This document shows positions 30,015-38,900 of a stretch of DNA of 44,839 nucleotides, piece after piece. Both the position numbers and the translations under genes were made by a program. Numbering within the stretch: the stretch's first letter is position 1; the number at the start of each line of letters is the position of its first letter. Source of the stretch: Caballeronia sordidicola (GTDB taxonomy: Bacteria > Pseudomonadota > Gammaproteobacteria > Burkholderiales > Burkholderiaceae); the NCBI RefSeq assembly GCF_000729995.1, contig NZ_JNFG01000049.1:1-44839 (forward strand), written 5' to 3'. Under the pieces are notes generated by a model, which made no database searches, was not told where the DNA came from, and worked only from the letters and a program-made list of their open reading frames with translations.

Positions 30015-30602
30015 ATGCGCATTGCGGAAGTCGTTCGCAACACCAGCGAAACGCAGATCCGTGTGAAGCTCGACCTGGATGGCACCGGTAAGCAAAAGCT
30101 CGCCACCGGCGTGCCGTTTCTCGACCACATGCTCGACCAGATCGCGCGTCACGGCCTCTTCGACCTTGAAGTCGAAGCGCATGGCGACCTTCATATCGAT
30201 GACCACCACACGGTCGAAGACACGGGCATCACGCTGGGACAAGCGGTGGCAAAGGCCATTGGCGATCGCAAGGGCATTCGCCGCTACGGCCATTCCTACG
30301 TGCCGCTCGACGAAGCGCTGTCGCGCGTGGTGATCGATTTTTCGGGCCGGCCGGGACTGGAATTTCACGTTCCGTTCACGCGTGCACGCATTGGTACGTT
30401 CGACGTCGATCTCACCATCGAATTCTTCCGCGGCTTCGTGAATCATGCTGGGGTGACGCTGCATATCGATAATTTGCGCGGCATCAACGCGCACCATCAA
30501 GTGGAAACCGTCTTCAAGGCATTCGGCCGCGCGTTGCGCATGGCTGTCGAGCTGGACGAGCGCGCGGCAGGGCAGATTCCATCGACCAAGGGCAGCCTTT
30601 AA
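30015..30602 (+). CDS. hisB: Imidazoleglycerol-phosphate dehydratase
   Basis: 195 residues: the monofunctional IGPD domain, without the N-terminal phosphatase found in enteric HisB. The manganese-binding histidine motifs are GVPFLDHMLDQIARHG, DDHHTVEDTGI, and HHQVETVFKAFGRAL near the C-terminus. AAAGGAAA lies four to five bases before the ATG. Histidinol phosphatase is not encoded nearby. Confidence 0.97.
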   Translation: MRIAEVVRNTSETQIRVKLDLDGTGKQKLATGVPFLDHMLDQIARHGLFDLEVEAHGDLHIDDHHTVEDTGITLGQAVAKAIGDRKGIRRYGHSYVPLDEALSRVVIDFSGRPGLEFHVPFTRARIGTFDVDLTIEFFRGFVNHAGVTLHIDNLRGINAHHQVETVFKAFGRALRMAVELDERAAGQIPSTKGSL

Positions 30603-30697
30603 GCGCCTTCTAAATAACGCGGAAAACCGGCAAACGCAGGACGTGCTCTCAAGTGCGTCCTGGCCGTCCGCGTCGATATGAGCCACGTCGGCCTGCG

Positions 30698-31318
30698 ATG
30701 AATCTACTCAAATCATTTATTTCGCTGCTCGCGCTGATCAATCCGGTCGGCGCGATCCCGTTTTTCCTGAGCTTGACGACCGATATGTCGAGCTCGGAAA
30801 AGGCCGGCACGATCCGGATCGCGTCCATTTCGGTCTTCTGCGTGATTGCTGTGACGGCGCTGCTCGGGCAGCAGATCATCGCGTTTTTCGGGATTTCCGT
30901 CGGCTCTCTTGAAGTGGGCGGCGGCATCATCATGTTGCTGATGGCGATCAATATGTTGAACGCGCAAGTTGGCAACACGCGCTCCACGCCGGAAGAGCGC
31001 CACGAAGCCGAGATGAAGAACAGCATCGCCGTCGTGCCGCTCGCCATTCCGCTGCTGACGGGGCCGGGCTCCATCAGCACGGTGATCGTCTATTCTGCAA
31101 GTGTGGTGCACTGGTATGACCGTCTAGGGCTGGTCGTGATCGGGGCGGTTTTGGCGGGACTGTGTTTCGGCTCGTTGATGCTCGCTGAACCCATTGCGCG
31201 CTGGGTCGGGCGGACCGGGATTAACATTGGTACGCGGTTGATGGGTTTGATGTTGTCGGCGCTGGCGGTGGAATTTATCGTCAATGGATTGAAGGCGTTG
31301 CTGCCCTCTTTGAAATAG
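30698..31318 (+). CDS. MarC family integral membrane protein
   Basis: 206 residues with six predicted membrane helices. The MarC/YchE (UPF0056) landmarks are present: SLLALINPVGAIPFFLSLT, LAIPLLTGPGSISTVIVYS, and GTRLMGLMLSALAVEFIVNGLK. The family's function is unsettled; its old link to antibiotic resistance was not upheld. It lies inside the histidine operon between hisB and hisH with gaps of 95 and 31 bases, and so is probably co-transcribed. No link to histidine is apparent in the protein itself. ATG at 30698; the frame stays open upstream. Confidence 0.9.
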   Translation: MNLLKSFISLLALINPVGAIPFFLSLTTDMSSSEKAGTIRIASISVFCVIAVTALLGQQIIAFFGISVGSLEVGGGIIMLLMAINMLNAQVGNTRSTPEERHEAEMKNSIAVVPLAIPLLTGPGSISTVIVYSASVVHWYDRLGLVVIGAVLAGLCFGSLMLAEPIARWVGRTGINIGTRLMGLMLSALAVEFIVNGLKALLPSLK

Positions 31319-31349
31319 CGTTCTGGAACGTGCTGAATTGAATACTTCG

Positions 31350-32000
31350 ATGAAAACTTCAATAGCAATCGTGGATTACGGCATGGGCAACCTGCGCTCC
31401 GTCTATCAGGCGCTGCGCAAAGCCGCGCCCGAAGCGGACGTGGCGATCGTCGAGCAGCCCGAAGCAATCCGCGCAGCGGAGCGTGTCGTGCTGCCGGGAC
31501 AGGGCGCCATGCGCGATTGCATGGCGCACCTCGGCGCGTCGGGCTTGCAGGAAGCCGTCATGGAAGCCGCCCGCGACAAACCCATGCTGGGCGTGTGTGT
31601 CGGTGAACAGATGCTGTTCGACTGGAGCGAGGAAGGGGGCGAGAAGGGTACGAACGGCCTTGGCCTGATACCCGGCAAGGTCTTGCGCTTCGATCTGGAA
31701 GGTCAATTGCAGGACGACGGTTCGCGTTTCAAAGTCCCCCAGATGGGCTGGAACCGCGTGCGCCAGACGCAGCAGCACGCGCTGTGGGACGGCGTGCCGG
31801 ACGAATCGTTTTTCTATTTCGTGCACAGTTATTACGGCGTCCCGGACAATCCGGCGCATACGTCCGGCGAAACCCTCTACGGCGCGCCGTTCACCTCAGC
31901 CATCGCCCGGGACAATTTGTTCGCGACCCAGTTTCACCCTGAGAAGAGCGCAGACGCGGGCTTGCGGCTGTATCGAAACTTCGTACACTGGAAACCGTAA
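31350..32000 (+). CDS. hisH: Imidazole glycerol phosphate synthase, glutamine amidotransferase subunit
   Basis: 216 residues, class I glutamine amidotransferase. Catalytic nucleophile in PMLGVCVGEQMLF, and the His-Glu pair in ATQFHPEKS. MGNLRSV near the N-terminus is the HisH start motif. It delivers ammonia to HisF. Unusually for the family, the nucleophile context is GVCVGEQ rather than GICLGMQ, a modest difference. ATG at 31350 with a weak ribosome site. Confidence 0.96.
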   Translation: MKTSIAIVDYGMGNLRSVYQALRKAAPEADVAIVEQPEAIRAAERVVLPGQGAMRDCMAHLGASGLQEAVMEAARDKPMLGVCVGEQMLFDWSEEGGEKGTNGLGLIPGKVLRFDLEGQLQDDGSRFKVPQMGWNRVRQTQQHALWDGVPDESFFYFVHSYYGVPDNPAHTSGETLYGAPFTSAIARDNLFATQFHPEKSADAGLRLYRNFVHWKP

Positions 32001-32174
32001 GGTTCGCGTTTCTGGTGCTGTTTTAGCGATGGTTTGACGTTTTGGCTTATGCCGTTTGCAGCGAACGAGCCTTGCATCACTTGTACTACACTAGCGAGAC
32101 GGCAAGCAAAACAAAGGCGCTTCGCGCCGGGTTTGCAACCGTTCGATTAACCCTTATCCGATAACGCTATTTCT

Positions 32175-32927
32175 ATGTTGCTCATTCCGGCCATCGATCT
32201 AAAAGACGGTCAGTGCGTACGCCTCAAACAAGGCGATATGGACCAGGCGACCATTTTTTCCGAAGATCCGGCGGCAATGGCCCGGCTATGGGTCGATCGG
32301 GGCGCACGGCGGCTTCATCTCGTCGACCTGAACGGCGCATTCGCCGGCAAGCCGAAAAACGAAGAAGCCATTCGCGCCATCATCAAGGAAGTCGGTAACG
32401 ACATCCCGGTGCAGCTCGGCGGGGGCATTCGCGACCTGAACACCATCGAGCGGTATCTGGACGACGGCCTGGAGTACGTGATCATCGGCACGGCGGCGGT
32501 GAAAAATCCGGGCTTCCTGCAAGATGCGTGCACCGCGTTCGCGGGTCATATCATCGTCGGGCTGGATGCGAAGGACGGTAAGGTCGCCACCGACGGCTGG
32601 AGCAAGCTGACCGGGCACGAAGTGATCGACCTCGGCCGCAAGTTCGAAGACTACGGCTGCGAGGCGATTATTTATACAGATATCGGCCGCGACGGCATGT
32701 TGCAGGGCATCAACATTGAAGCCACTGTGCGCCTCGCGCAGGCCGTCAAGATTCCGGTGATCGCGAGCGGCGGATTGTCGAATCTGAGCGACATCGACTC
32801 CCTGTGCGAAGTGGAAGACGAAGGCATTTCCGGCGTGATCTGCGGACGTGCGATCTATTCGGGCGATCTGGATTTCGCCGCTGCGCAAGCGCGCGCCGAC
32901 AAGCTGCGCGAAGCCGACGACGCCTGA
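32175..32927 (+). CDS. hisA: Phosphoribosylformimino-5-aminoimidazole carboxamide ribotide isomerase
   Basis: 250 residues, (beta/alpha)8 barrel made of two half-barrels. Catalytic aspartates are D8 in LLIPAIDLKDGQ and the Asp of YTDIGRDGMLQG; phosphate sites are QLGGGIRD and ASGGLSN. It catalyses the Amadori isomerisation of ProFAR. The 174-base gap upstream may carry an internal promoter, but I find no good match. Confidence 0.97.
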   Translation: MLLIPAIDLKDGQCVRLKQGDMDQATIFSEDPAAMARLWVDRGARRLHLVDLNGAFAGKPKNEEAIRAIIKEVGNDIPVQLGGGIRDLNTIERYLDDGLEYVIIGTAAVKNPGFLQDACTAFAGHIIVGLDAKDGKVATDGWSKLTGHEVIDLGRKFEDYGCEAIIYTDIGRDGMLQGINIEATVRLAQAVKIPVIASGGLSNLSDIDSLCEVEDEGISGVICGRAIYSGDLDFAAAQARADKLREADDA

Positions 32928-33168
32928 TCCGACGCATGTTGCGTGGGCGCCGCGCAGTCGTGGGTGGGTAACCTGACGACGCGGCGACCTTTTCAGTACG
33001 CGTGATTTAAGCACCTTATGTGCTTCTGGACGGCTTTCTGTTCAGCTTGATCGAGGCCGCGCCTCAAGTTCAGGCGGGGCGGCGTTTCTTTCCGCGACGG
33101 TTAATTTCGCTTAAACCGCCTCGCTTATCCTAAGCACTCACTAGCAGCGCAACGGCATTCGCACCAAC

Positions 33169-33942
33169 ATGGCTCTCGCAAAACGCATCATCCCGTGTCT
33201 CGACGTCACCGCTGGCCGTGTGGTCAAGGGCGTCAATTTCCTCGAATTGCGTGACGCGGGCGATCCCGTCGAAATTGCTCGCCGATACGACGACCAGGGC
33301 GCCGACGAACTCACGTTCCTCGATATCACCGCCACCTCTGACCAGCGCGACCTGATCCTGCCGATCATCGAACAGGTGGCGTCGCAGGTGTTTATCCCGC
33401 TAACGGTTGGCGGCGGCGTGCGCGCGGTGGAAGATGTGCGTCGGCTGCTGAACGCGGGCGCCGACAAGATCAGCATGAATTCGTCGGCAGTGGCGAATCC
33501 GCAACTCGTGCGCGATGCGTCGGATAAACATGGCTCGCAGTGCATCGTGGTGGCTATCGACGCGAAGCGCGTTAGCGCTGCGGGCGAAACCCCGCGCTGG
33601 GAAGTGTTTACGCACGGCGGCCGTAAGAACACAGGACTCGACGTGATCGAATGGGCGCGCAAGATGGCGGAATTCGGCGCGGGCGAAATCCTGCTGACCA
33701 GCATGGATCGCGACGGCACGAAAAGCGGCTTCGACCTTGCGCTGACGCGCGCGGTATCGGACGCTATTTCCATTCCGGTGATTGCGTCGGGCGGCGTGGG
33801 TTCGCTTGCCCATCTCGCCGACGGCATCACCGAAGGTCACGCCGATGCGGTGCTTGCCGCGAGCATCTTCCACTATGGCGAACACACGGTCGGCGAGGCA
33901 AAACGCTTCATGGCCGATCAGGGCATCTCGGTGAGGATTTAA
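33169..33942 (+). CDS. hisF: Imidazole glycerol phosphate synthase, cyclase subunit
   Basis: 257 residues, a barrel homologous to HisA. Catalytic Asp in RIIPCLDVTAGRVVKG and in LTSMDRDGTKSG; phosphate-binding VGGGVR and ASGGVG. It joins HisH to make IGP and AICAR. The 241-base gap before it contains a short hairpin, AAGCAC (33009-33014) with GTGCTT (33020-33025), without a T-tract. Confidence 0.97.
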   Translation: MALAKRIIPCLDVTAGRVVKGVNFLELRDAGDPVEIARRYDDQGADELTFLDITATSDQRDLILPIIEQVASQVFIPLTVGGGVRAVEDVRRLLNAGADKISMNSSAVANPQLVRDASDKHGSQCIVVAIDAKRVSAAGETPRWEVFTHGGRKNTGLDVIEWARKMAEFGAGEILLTSMDRDGTKSGFDLALTRAVSDAISIPVIASGGVGSLAHLADGITEGHADAVLAASIFHYGEHTVGEAKRFMADQGISVRI

Positions 33943-34359
33943 GTGGTGACTGCACAAACGGAAGAAGCGAGCTGGCTCGATAAAGTCAAATGGGACGCGA
34001 ACGGCCTCGTGCCGGCGATCGCGCAAGAATCCACAACGGGCGACGTGCTGATGTTCGCGTGGATGAACCGCGAGGCATTGGCGAAAACCATCGAATTGAA
34101 GCGCGCGGTGTATTACTCGCGTTCGCGCCAGCGCCTGTGGTTCAAGGGTGAGGAATCGGGGCACGTCCAGCACGTGCACGAAGTGCGCCTCGATTGCGAC
34201 GAAGACGTCGTATTGCTGAAAGTGGAGCAGGTGTCGGGCATTGCGTGCCACACCGGTCGCCATTCGTGTTTTTTCCAGAAATTCGAGGGATCGGTGGAAA
34301 CGGGCGACTGGGTCGCGGTTGAACCGGTCTTGATGGACCCAGAACATATCTATAAGTAA
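33943..34359 (+). CDS. hisI: Phosphoribosyl-AMP cyclohydrolase
   Basis: 138 residues, the monofunctional HisI domain. Metal-binding features are RLDCDEDVVLLKVEQ and ACHTGRHSCFF; the start of the core is LVPAIAQESTTGDVLMFAWM. It opens the purine ring of PR-AMP. GTG start directly after the hisF stop (33943, or 33946 one codon later). Its stop overlaps the hisE start by one base. Confidence 0.96.
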   Translation: MVTAQTEEASWLDKVKWDANGLVPAIAQESTTGDVLMFAWMNREALAKTIELKRAVYYSRSRQRLWFKGEESGHVQHVHEVRLDCDEDVVLLKVEQVSGIACHTGRHSCFFQKFEGSVETGDWVAVEPVLMDPEHIYK

Positions 34360-34739
34360 TGACTCAAGCCACGCTTTCCACGCAAGACACGCTGCTGCGC
34401 CTCGCGGCAATTATCGATAGCCGTAAGGGCGGAGACCCGGAACAATCTTACGTTTCCCGACTCTTTCATAAAGGTGACGACGCCGTTCTCAAGAAGATCG
34501 GCGAGGAAGCAACCGAAGTCGTGCTGGCCGCCAAGGACACGCGACACGGTGGTGCACCCAAGGCGCTTGTCGGCGAAGTGGCCGACTTGTGGTTCCATTG
34601 TCTCGTGATGCTGTCCCATTTCGATCTCGGTCCGGCAGAGGTCATTGCCGAACTGGAGCGACGGGAGGGGATGTCGGGAATCGAAGAAAAGGCGTTGCGC
34701 AAATCCCGCGATCGCGAGCAAAACGAAAACGGCGGCTAA
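34359..34739 (+). CDS. hisE: Phosphoribosyl-ATP pyrophosphatase
   Basis: 126 residues, all-alpha MazG-like fold. LKKIGEEATEVVLAAKD and EVADLWFHCLVMLSHFDL hold the metal-binding Glu/Asp residues. It hydrolyses PR-ATP to PR-AMP, the second step of the pathway, and is a separate gene here rather than fused to hisI. It is the last his gene of the operon. Confidence 0.96.
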   Translation: MTQATLSTQDTLLRLAAIIDSRKGGDPEQSYVSRLFHKGDDAVLKKIGEEATEVVLAAKDTRHGGAPKALVGEVADLWFHCLVMLSHFDLGPAEVIAELERREGMSGIEEKALRKSRDREQNENGG

Positions 34740-34797
34740 GCTCTGGTCGGGTCATGTTCGACCGGGTCGCGCTAGACCGGTCGCCGAGGAGGATGAA

Positions 34798-35190
34798 ATG
34801 AATCAGTCTTACGAGCCTTATCCGCCGCCTGTTTATCAAAACTCGCCCGAATCCGAACGCCTGCGAAGCTTGCGCACGCTGACCCATGTGCTTTACGCGC
34901 TCTACGCCGCGTACTGGCTCACCGGCGGGCTGACTGTGCTGATCGCGGTGATCATCAATTACCTGAAACGCGATGACGTCGCCGGAACGCCCTATGAAGC
35001 GCATTTTCGATGGCAGATCCGCACCTTCTGGTTCGCGCTGCTCGGTCATGTGATCGGCATAGCATTGATCTGGGTGTTTATCGGTTTCCCCATTTTGTTC
35101 GTGGTCGGCATCTGGACGCTTTATCGCGTTATAAAGGGCTGGCTGTTCTTGTACGAGAACAAGCCGCTGGAACCGGGTGCCTGGGTTTAG
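34798..35190 (+). CDS. DUF4870-like small membrane protein
   Basis: 130 residues. A polar, Pro/Tyr-rich N-terminus (YEPYPPPVYQNSPES) is followed by three hydrophobic helices: LTHVLYALYAAYWL, FWFALLGHVIGIALIWVF and FPILFVVGIWTLYRVIKGW. The YLKRDDVAGTPYEAHFRWQI loop is typical of this membrane family. Function unknown. GAGGAGGA precedes the ATG at 34798. It sits between hisE and the HIT gene with short gaps, and its placement after the his genes suggests co-transcription. Confidence 0.75.
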   Translation: MNQSYEPYPPPVYQNSPESERLRSLRTLTHVLYALYAAYWLTGGLTVLIAVIINYLKRDDVAGTPYEAHFRWQIRTFWFALLGHVIGIALIWVFIGFPILFVVGIWTLYRVIKGWLFLYENKPLEPGAWV

Positions 35191-35234
35191 GACCCACTTA
35201 ACTTGCATTCATAACGGGATATCCCGCGACACAC

Positions 35235-35597
35235 ATGAGCCAAGAGAACTGCATTTTCTGTAAGATCGCTGCGGGAGAAATTCCGAGCAAGAAAATCCAT
35301 GAAGACGATGAATTTGTTGCTTTTCACGATATTAATCCGGCCGCACCCGTCCATGTGCTGGTGATCCCGCGTAAACATATCGAGACGCTGTCGAGCTGCA
35401 CCGAAGCCGATGCGCCGCTGCTTGGTAGAATGCTGAGCCTGACGGCCCGGCTTGCTGACGAACTGGGTGTGGCGTACACCGGCGGCGACACCGGTTTCAG
35501 GACGGTCATCAACACCGGGCCTGGTGGCGGGCAAGAGGTGTATCACATTCACGCGCATATCCTCGCTGGGGAACGCCCGTGGCGCCGGATGGGTTGA
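35235..35597 (+). CDS. hinT: HIT family nucleotide hydrolase (HinT-like)
   Basis: 120 residues. The HIT motif YHIHAHILAGE provides the catalytic histidine triad, and CIFCKIAAGEIPSKKIHEDD is the zinc-containing N-terminus of HinT proteins. It hydrolyses aminoacyl- or phosphoramidate-linked AMP. The size is typical. Linkage to hisE and tatA is familiar in beta-proteobacteria. Confidence 0.95.
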   Translation: MSQENCIFCKIAAGEIPSKKIHEDDEFVAFHDINPAAPVHVLVIPRKHIETLSSCTEADAPLLGRMLSLTARLADELGVAYTGGDTGFRTVINTGPGGGQEVYHIHAHILAGERPWRRMG

Positions 35598-35787
35598 ACG
35601 GTCGTCTGGCCGGCGTGCGATCGTTCGGTCAGGATGTAATGAAAACGAAAGCGTCTTTCCAGCGCAATATTGGGCGCGCAAAATATTGGTTTAATCATCG
35701 GGGCGTCGACGCTCCGACTCGGACCGCAAGGTCCACATTCTTCGTCGCGAGCGACATGCGCGGCGAAGCCAAGGAGAGTTTTCAGTC

Positions 35788-36018
35788 ATGGGTTCGTTGA
35801 GCATTTGGCATTGGTTGATCGTTCTGCTGATCGTGGCACTGGTTTTCGGCACAAAGAAGCTGCGCAACATCGGCGGTGATCTGGGCGGCGCGGTGAAGGG
35901 TTTCAAGGAAGGCATGAAGGAAGGCGAAGCAACGCCGGCCGAGCAGCGTGAATTGCCGCGCAACGGCACGGTCGACGTGGAAGCGAAGGACAAGACCCGT
36001 TCGAGCGATTACCGCTGA
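35788..36018 (+). CDS. tatA: Twin-arginine translocase subunit TatA
   Basis: 76 residues. One N-terminal membrane helix (IWHWLIVLLIVALVFG), the conserved FGTKKLRNIGGDLGGAVKGFK amphipathic helix, and a charged C-terminal tail. TatA oligomers form the pore for folded proteins with an RR signal peptide. AAGGAGA lies before the ATG. The 190-base gap upstream contains two copies of AATATTGG (35667, 35682) of unclear meaning. Confidence 0.96.
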   Translation: MGSLSIWHWLIVLLIVALVFGTKKLRNIGGDLGGAVKGFKEGMKEGEATPAEQRELPRNGTVDVEAKDKTRSSDYR

Positions 36019-36109
36019 TCACGCTGAGTAAGCCGACTAATAAGTTGATTAAGCGCGGTAAGCCCGGCACCGGCCACCTCCACTTGCTACCCTCAGGATC
36101 TTCGATTCC

Positions 36110-36658
36110 ATGCTCGACCTTGGTCTGACCAAAATGGCGCTGATCGGCGTCGTCGCGCTGGTAGTGCTCGGGCCGGAACGCTTGCCCGGCGTGGCAAGAA
36201 CGGCAGGCGCGCTGTTCGGCCGCGCGCAGCGGTATATCAACGACGTCAAGGCCGAAGTCTCGCGTGAGATGGAACTCGACGAGTTGAAGAAGATGCGTAC
36301 CGAGTTCGAAACGGCGGCATCGAATGTCGAGAACAAGATTCACGACAATCTGCGCCAGCACGAAAACGAACTCAACGATGCCTGGAACCAGGGCACATCG
36401 GTCTCAGACAGCGTGGCGGGCGGCGGCGACCCGAATTTGACTCACGTTTCTGGCGACACCTGGCGTTCGAGCCCGGACAACACGTTCAGCAGCAGCAACG
36501 CGTCGCCCGGGAAACGCAAGAACTGGCGTGTCAAGCAGGCTGCCATTCCGAACTGGTACAAGCGCACCACGTTGCGCAAGACGCGCGTTCAATCAGGCGC
36601 GGCGCGCGTGGCGCGGCATACGCCTGAGACGCTGCGGCGTCCCACGCGGTTTTTCTGA
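36110..36658 (+). CDS. tatB: Twin-arginine translocase subunit TatB
   Basis: 182 residues. N-terminal helix LTKMALIGVVALVVLGPERLPG with the Glu found in TatB, then an amphipathic helix (AGALFGRAQRYINDVKAEVS) and a long charged, partly low-complexity tail. With TatC it forms the signal-peptide receptor. The tail ends in a basic stretch. It lies 91 bases after tatA. Confidence 0.95.
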   Translation: MLDLGLTKMALIGVVALVVLGPERLPGVARTAGALFGRAQRYINDVKAEVSREMELDELKKMRTEFETAASNVENKIHDNLRQHENELNDAWNQGTSVSDSVAGGGDPNLTHVSGDTWRSSPDNTFSSSNASPGKRKNWRVKQAAIPNWYKRTTLRKTRVQSGAARVARHTPETLRRPTRFF

Positions 36659-36727
36659 TGTTTGCCCCGCGTTTATTGCGCGAGCACCAACTTCCCTTCC
36701 ATCGATGAATCCCAGCAGAGGGCCGGC

Positions 36728-37528
36728 GTGAGCGACCCGCAACAGATTAAAGACGAGCCCGTCGAAGAGACGTTTATCTCGCACCTGGTCGAACTGCGTG
36801 ACCGCATTATTCGCGCAGGCGCTTCAGTCATCGTCGTGTTCATCGGACTGGTTTATTGGGCGCCGAATATCTTTCGGCTGCTCGCGCGTCCGCTCATGGA
36901 AAACTTGCCAAAGGACGGCAAGATGATTGTCACCGACGTCACCGGTTCGTTTTTCGTTCCGATGAAAGTGACCATGATGGTCGCGCTGGTGATAGCGCTG
37001 CCCGTTGTGCTGTATCAGATCTGGGCGTTTATTGCGCCGGGGCTGTATCAGCACGAGAAGAAGCTGGTCGTGCCGCTGGTCGGGAGCAGCTATGCCCTGT
37101 TCCTGTGCGGAATGGCGTTCGCGTATTTCGTCGTATTTCCCACCATTTTCCGCGTGATGGCGCATTACAACGCGCCGCTTGGCGCGCAAATGACGACGGA
37201 TATCGACAATTACCTGAGCTTCGTCCTCACCATGTTCCTCGCGTTCGGCGTGACCTTCGAGGTGCCGATCATCGTGGTGATCCTGGCGCGGATGGGGTTC
37301 GTCACCATCAAGAAGCTGCGGCAGATCCGGCCGTATGTGATTGTCGGCGCGTTCGTGATTTCGGCCGTGGTGACGCCGCCGGACGTGTTCTCGCAACTGA
37401 TCCTAGCCGTACCGCTGATCATTCTTTACGAGGTCGGCATCATTGCGGCACGGTTGATCGTGGGCAAAGACAAGATCAAGGAGCAGGAAGCGGACGCCGC
37501 GGAGGACGCGAAGCGGGACGAGGATTGA
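36728..37528 (+). CDS. tatC: Twin-arginine translocase subunit TatC
   Basis: 266 residues with six membrane helices. The signature FISHLVELRDRIIRAG opens the protein; FFVPMKVTMMVALVIALPVV, YQIWAFIAPGLY and FGVTFEVPIIVVIL follow. It binds the twin-arginine motif. The GTG at 36728 gives the normal N-terminus (SDPQQIKDEPVEETF); frame openings further upstream lack a ribosome site. It starts 69 bases after tatB. Confidence 0.96.
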   Translation: MSDPQQIKDEPVEETFISHLVELRDRIIRAGASVIVVFIGLVYWAPNIFRLLARPLMENLPKDGKMIVTDVTGSFFVPMKVTMMVALVIALPVVLYQIWAFIAPGLYQHEKKLVVPLVGSSYALFLCGMAFAYFVVFPTIFRVMAHYNAPLGAQMTTDIDNYLSFVLTMFLAFGVTFEVPIIVVILARMGFVTIKKLRQIRPYVIVGAFVISAVVTPPDVFSQLILAVPLIILYEVGIIAARLIVGKDKIKEQEADAAEDAKRDED

Positions 37529-37563
37529 AGGTTTCACCCAGCGGGTGACGGATAGGAAAGCAA

Positions 37564-37599
37564 AAGGGGCCGTTCCAACGTGAGTTGGAACGGCCCCTT
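37564..37599. terminator. Bidirectional-looking terminator between tatC and the protease gene
   Basis: A perfect 16-bp stem AAGGGGCCGTTCCAAC / GTTGGAACGGCCCCTT (37564-37579, 37584-37599) with a GTGA loop. It lies between convergent stop codons (37528 and 37657). A/T pairs flank the stem in both directions. Confidence 0.8.
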
Positions 37600-37656
37600 C
37601 GGTTTATGCGCTTACAAGGCATTGCAGGTCAACGAATCGGCAGCAACGTCCTTCTC

Positions 37657-38880
37657 TCACTCGTCATTTTGATCTCCACCGCCGTTGTCATCGTCAGGCG
37701 GCTGGGGCTGCTTGGGCTGCATCGGCCGTTTGCCGATCACCACGCTGACGTCCAGTTCCTTACTCTTGCGCATCAGATGCACCTTCACCGACGTCCCCGG
37801 CTTGATCTGGGCGACAACATTCAGCAGGCGCGTGGTGTCGGTGATGGTGTCGTCGTTGATGCTGATCAGGATGTCGCCGGGCTTGATGCCGGCTTTGTCG
37901 GCCGGTCCGCCTTGTAACACGCCTGCCACGATCGCCCCCGACTTTTGCTCGAGCCCGAATGATTCCGCGATCTCCGGCGTGACGTCCTGCGGCTCCACGC
38001 CGATCCAGCCTCGCGTGACCGTGCCTGTGGTGATGATGCTTTCCAGCACGCTGCGCGCGGTCGATACGGGAATCGCAAAGCCGATCCCAAGCGAGCCGCC
38101 GCTGCGCGAATAGATTGCGGTATTGATGCCGAGCAGATTACCGTTCACGTCCACCAGCGCACCGCCCGAATTACCCGGGTTGATGGCCGCGTCGGTCTGG
38201 ATAAAATTCTCGAAGGTATTGATGCCGAGGTGATTGCGCCCGAGCGCGCTGACAATCCCCATGGTCACCGTCTGCCCGACACCAAACGGATTACCGATCG
38301 CCAGCACGACGTCGCCCACGCGCGTCTGGTCCATGCGGCCGAGCGTGATGGTGGGCAGGTTGGTCATGTTGATCTTCAGCACGGCGAGATCGGTTTCCGG
38401 ATCCACGCCGATCACTTTCGCCGACGAAGTCCGTCCGTCCGCCAACGCAACTTCGATCTGATCAGCCCCATCGACGACATGTTGGTTCGTTAGAATGTAG
38501 CCTTCGGAGCTGACAATCACGCCTGAGCCGAGATTCGACGCCGGCGTTTCGTCGCCCTTGCGCTTGTTTTTGTCGCCGAAAAAATAGCGGAACAGCGGGT
38601 CTTTCGCGCGCGGATCGGGCGGTAACGTGCCGTCCTTGCTCGAAAACACGTTGACCACGGCGGGCATCGCTTTCTGCGCGCCATCCGCATACGACGATTG
38701 GGCAGGCCGGGAACCGATGCTTGGCGCAACTTCCTGCAACGCGACGATCGGTTCGGCGAGTTGCTTGCCGAACGTTCCCTGGCGTTGAAGCCACTGCGGT
38801 TTCAAGGTCGCGACGATGAACATCAGCGCCAAAAGCACGGTCACCGCTTGGGCAAAAAACAGCCAGAAGCGTCTAAGCAT
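37657..38880 (-). CDS. DegS/Do-like periplasmic serine protease with one PDZ domain
   Basis: 407 residues. An N-terminal membrane anchor (FWLFFAQAVTVLLALMFIVA) precedes a trypsin-like domain with H134 (TNQHVVDG), D164 (ETDLAVL) and S238 (INPGNSGGAL). A single PDZ domain follows at about 300-385 (IVAGVLQGGPADKAGIKPGD), then a polar Pro/Asp/Gly-rich tail. The anchor plus one PDZ is the DegS/AlgW layout, so it may trim an envelope-stress regulator; this is inference and it could equally be a housekeeping DegQ-type protease. The ATG has no obvious Shine-Dalgarno. The gene is divergent from the Nif3-like gene. Confidence 0.93.
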   Translation of the reverse strand: MLRRFWLFFAQAVTVLLALMFIVATLKPQWLQRQGTFGKQLAEPIVALQEVAPSIGSRPAQSSYADGAQKAMPAVVNVFSSKDGTLPPDPRAKDPLFRYFFGDKNKRKGDETPASNLGSGVIVSSEGYILTNQHVVDGADQIEVALADGRTSSAKVIGVDPETDLAVLKINMTNLPTITLGRMDQTRVGDVVLAIGNPFGVGQTVTMGIVSALGRNHLGINTFENFIQTDAAINPGNSGGALVDVNGNLLGINTAIYSRSGGSLGIGFAIPVSTARSVLESIITTGTVTRGWIGVEPQDVTPEIAESFGLEQKSGAIVAGVLQGGPADKAGIKPGDILISINDDTITDTTRLLNVVAQIKPGTSVKVHLMRKSKELDVSVVIGKRPMQPKQPQPPDDDNGGGDQNDE

Positions 38881-38900
38881 TTGATGGAATAGAGGAATTC

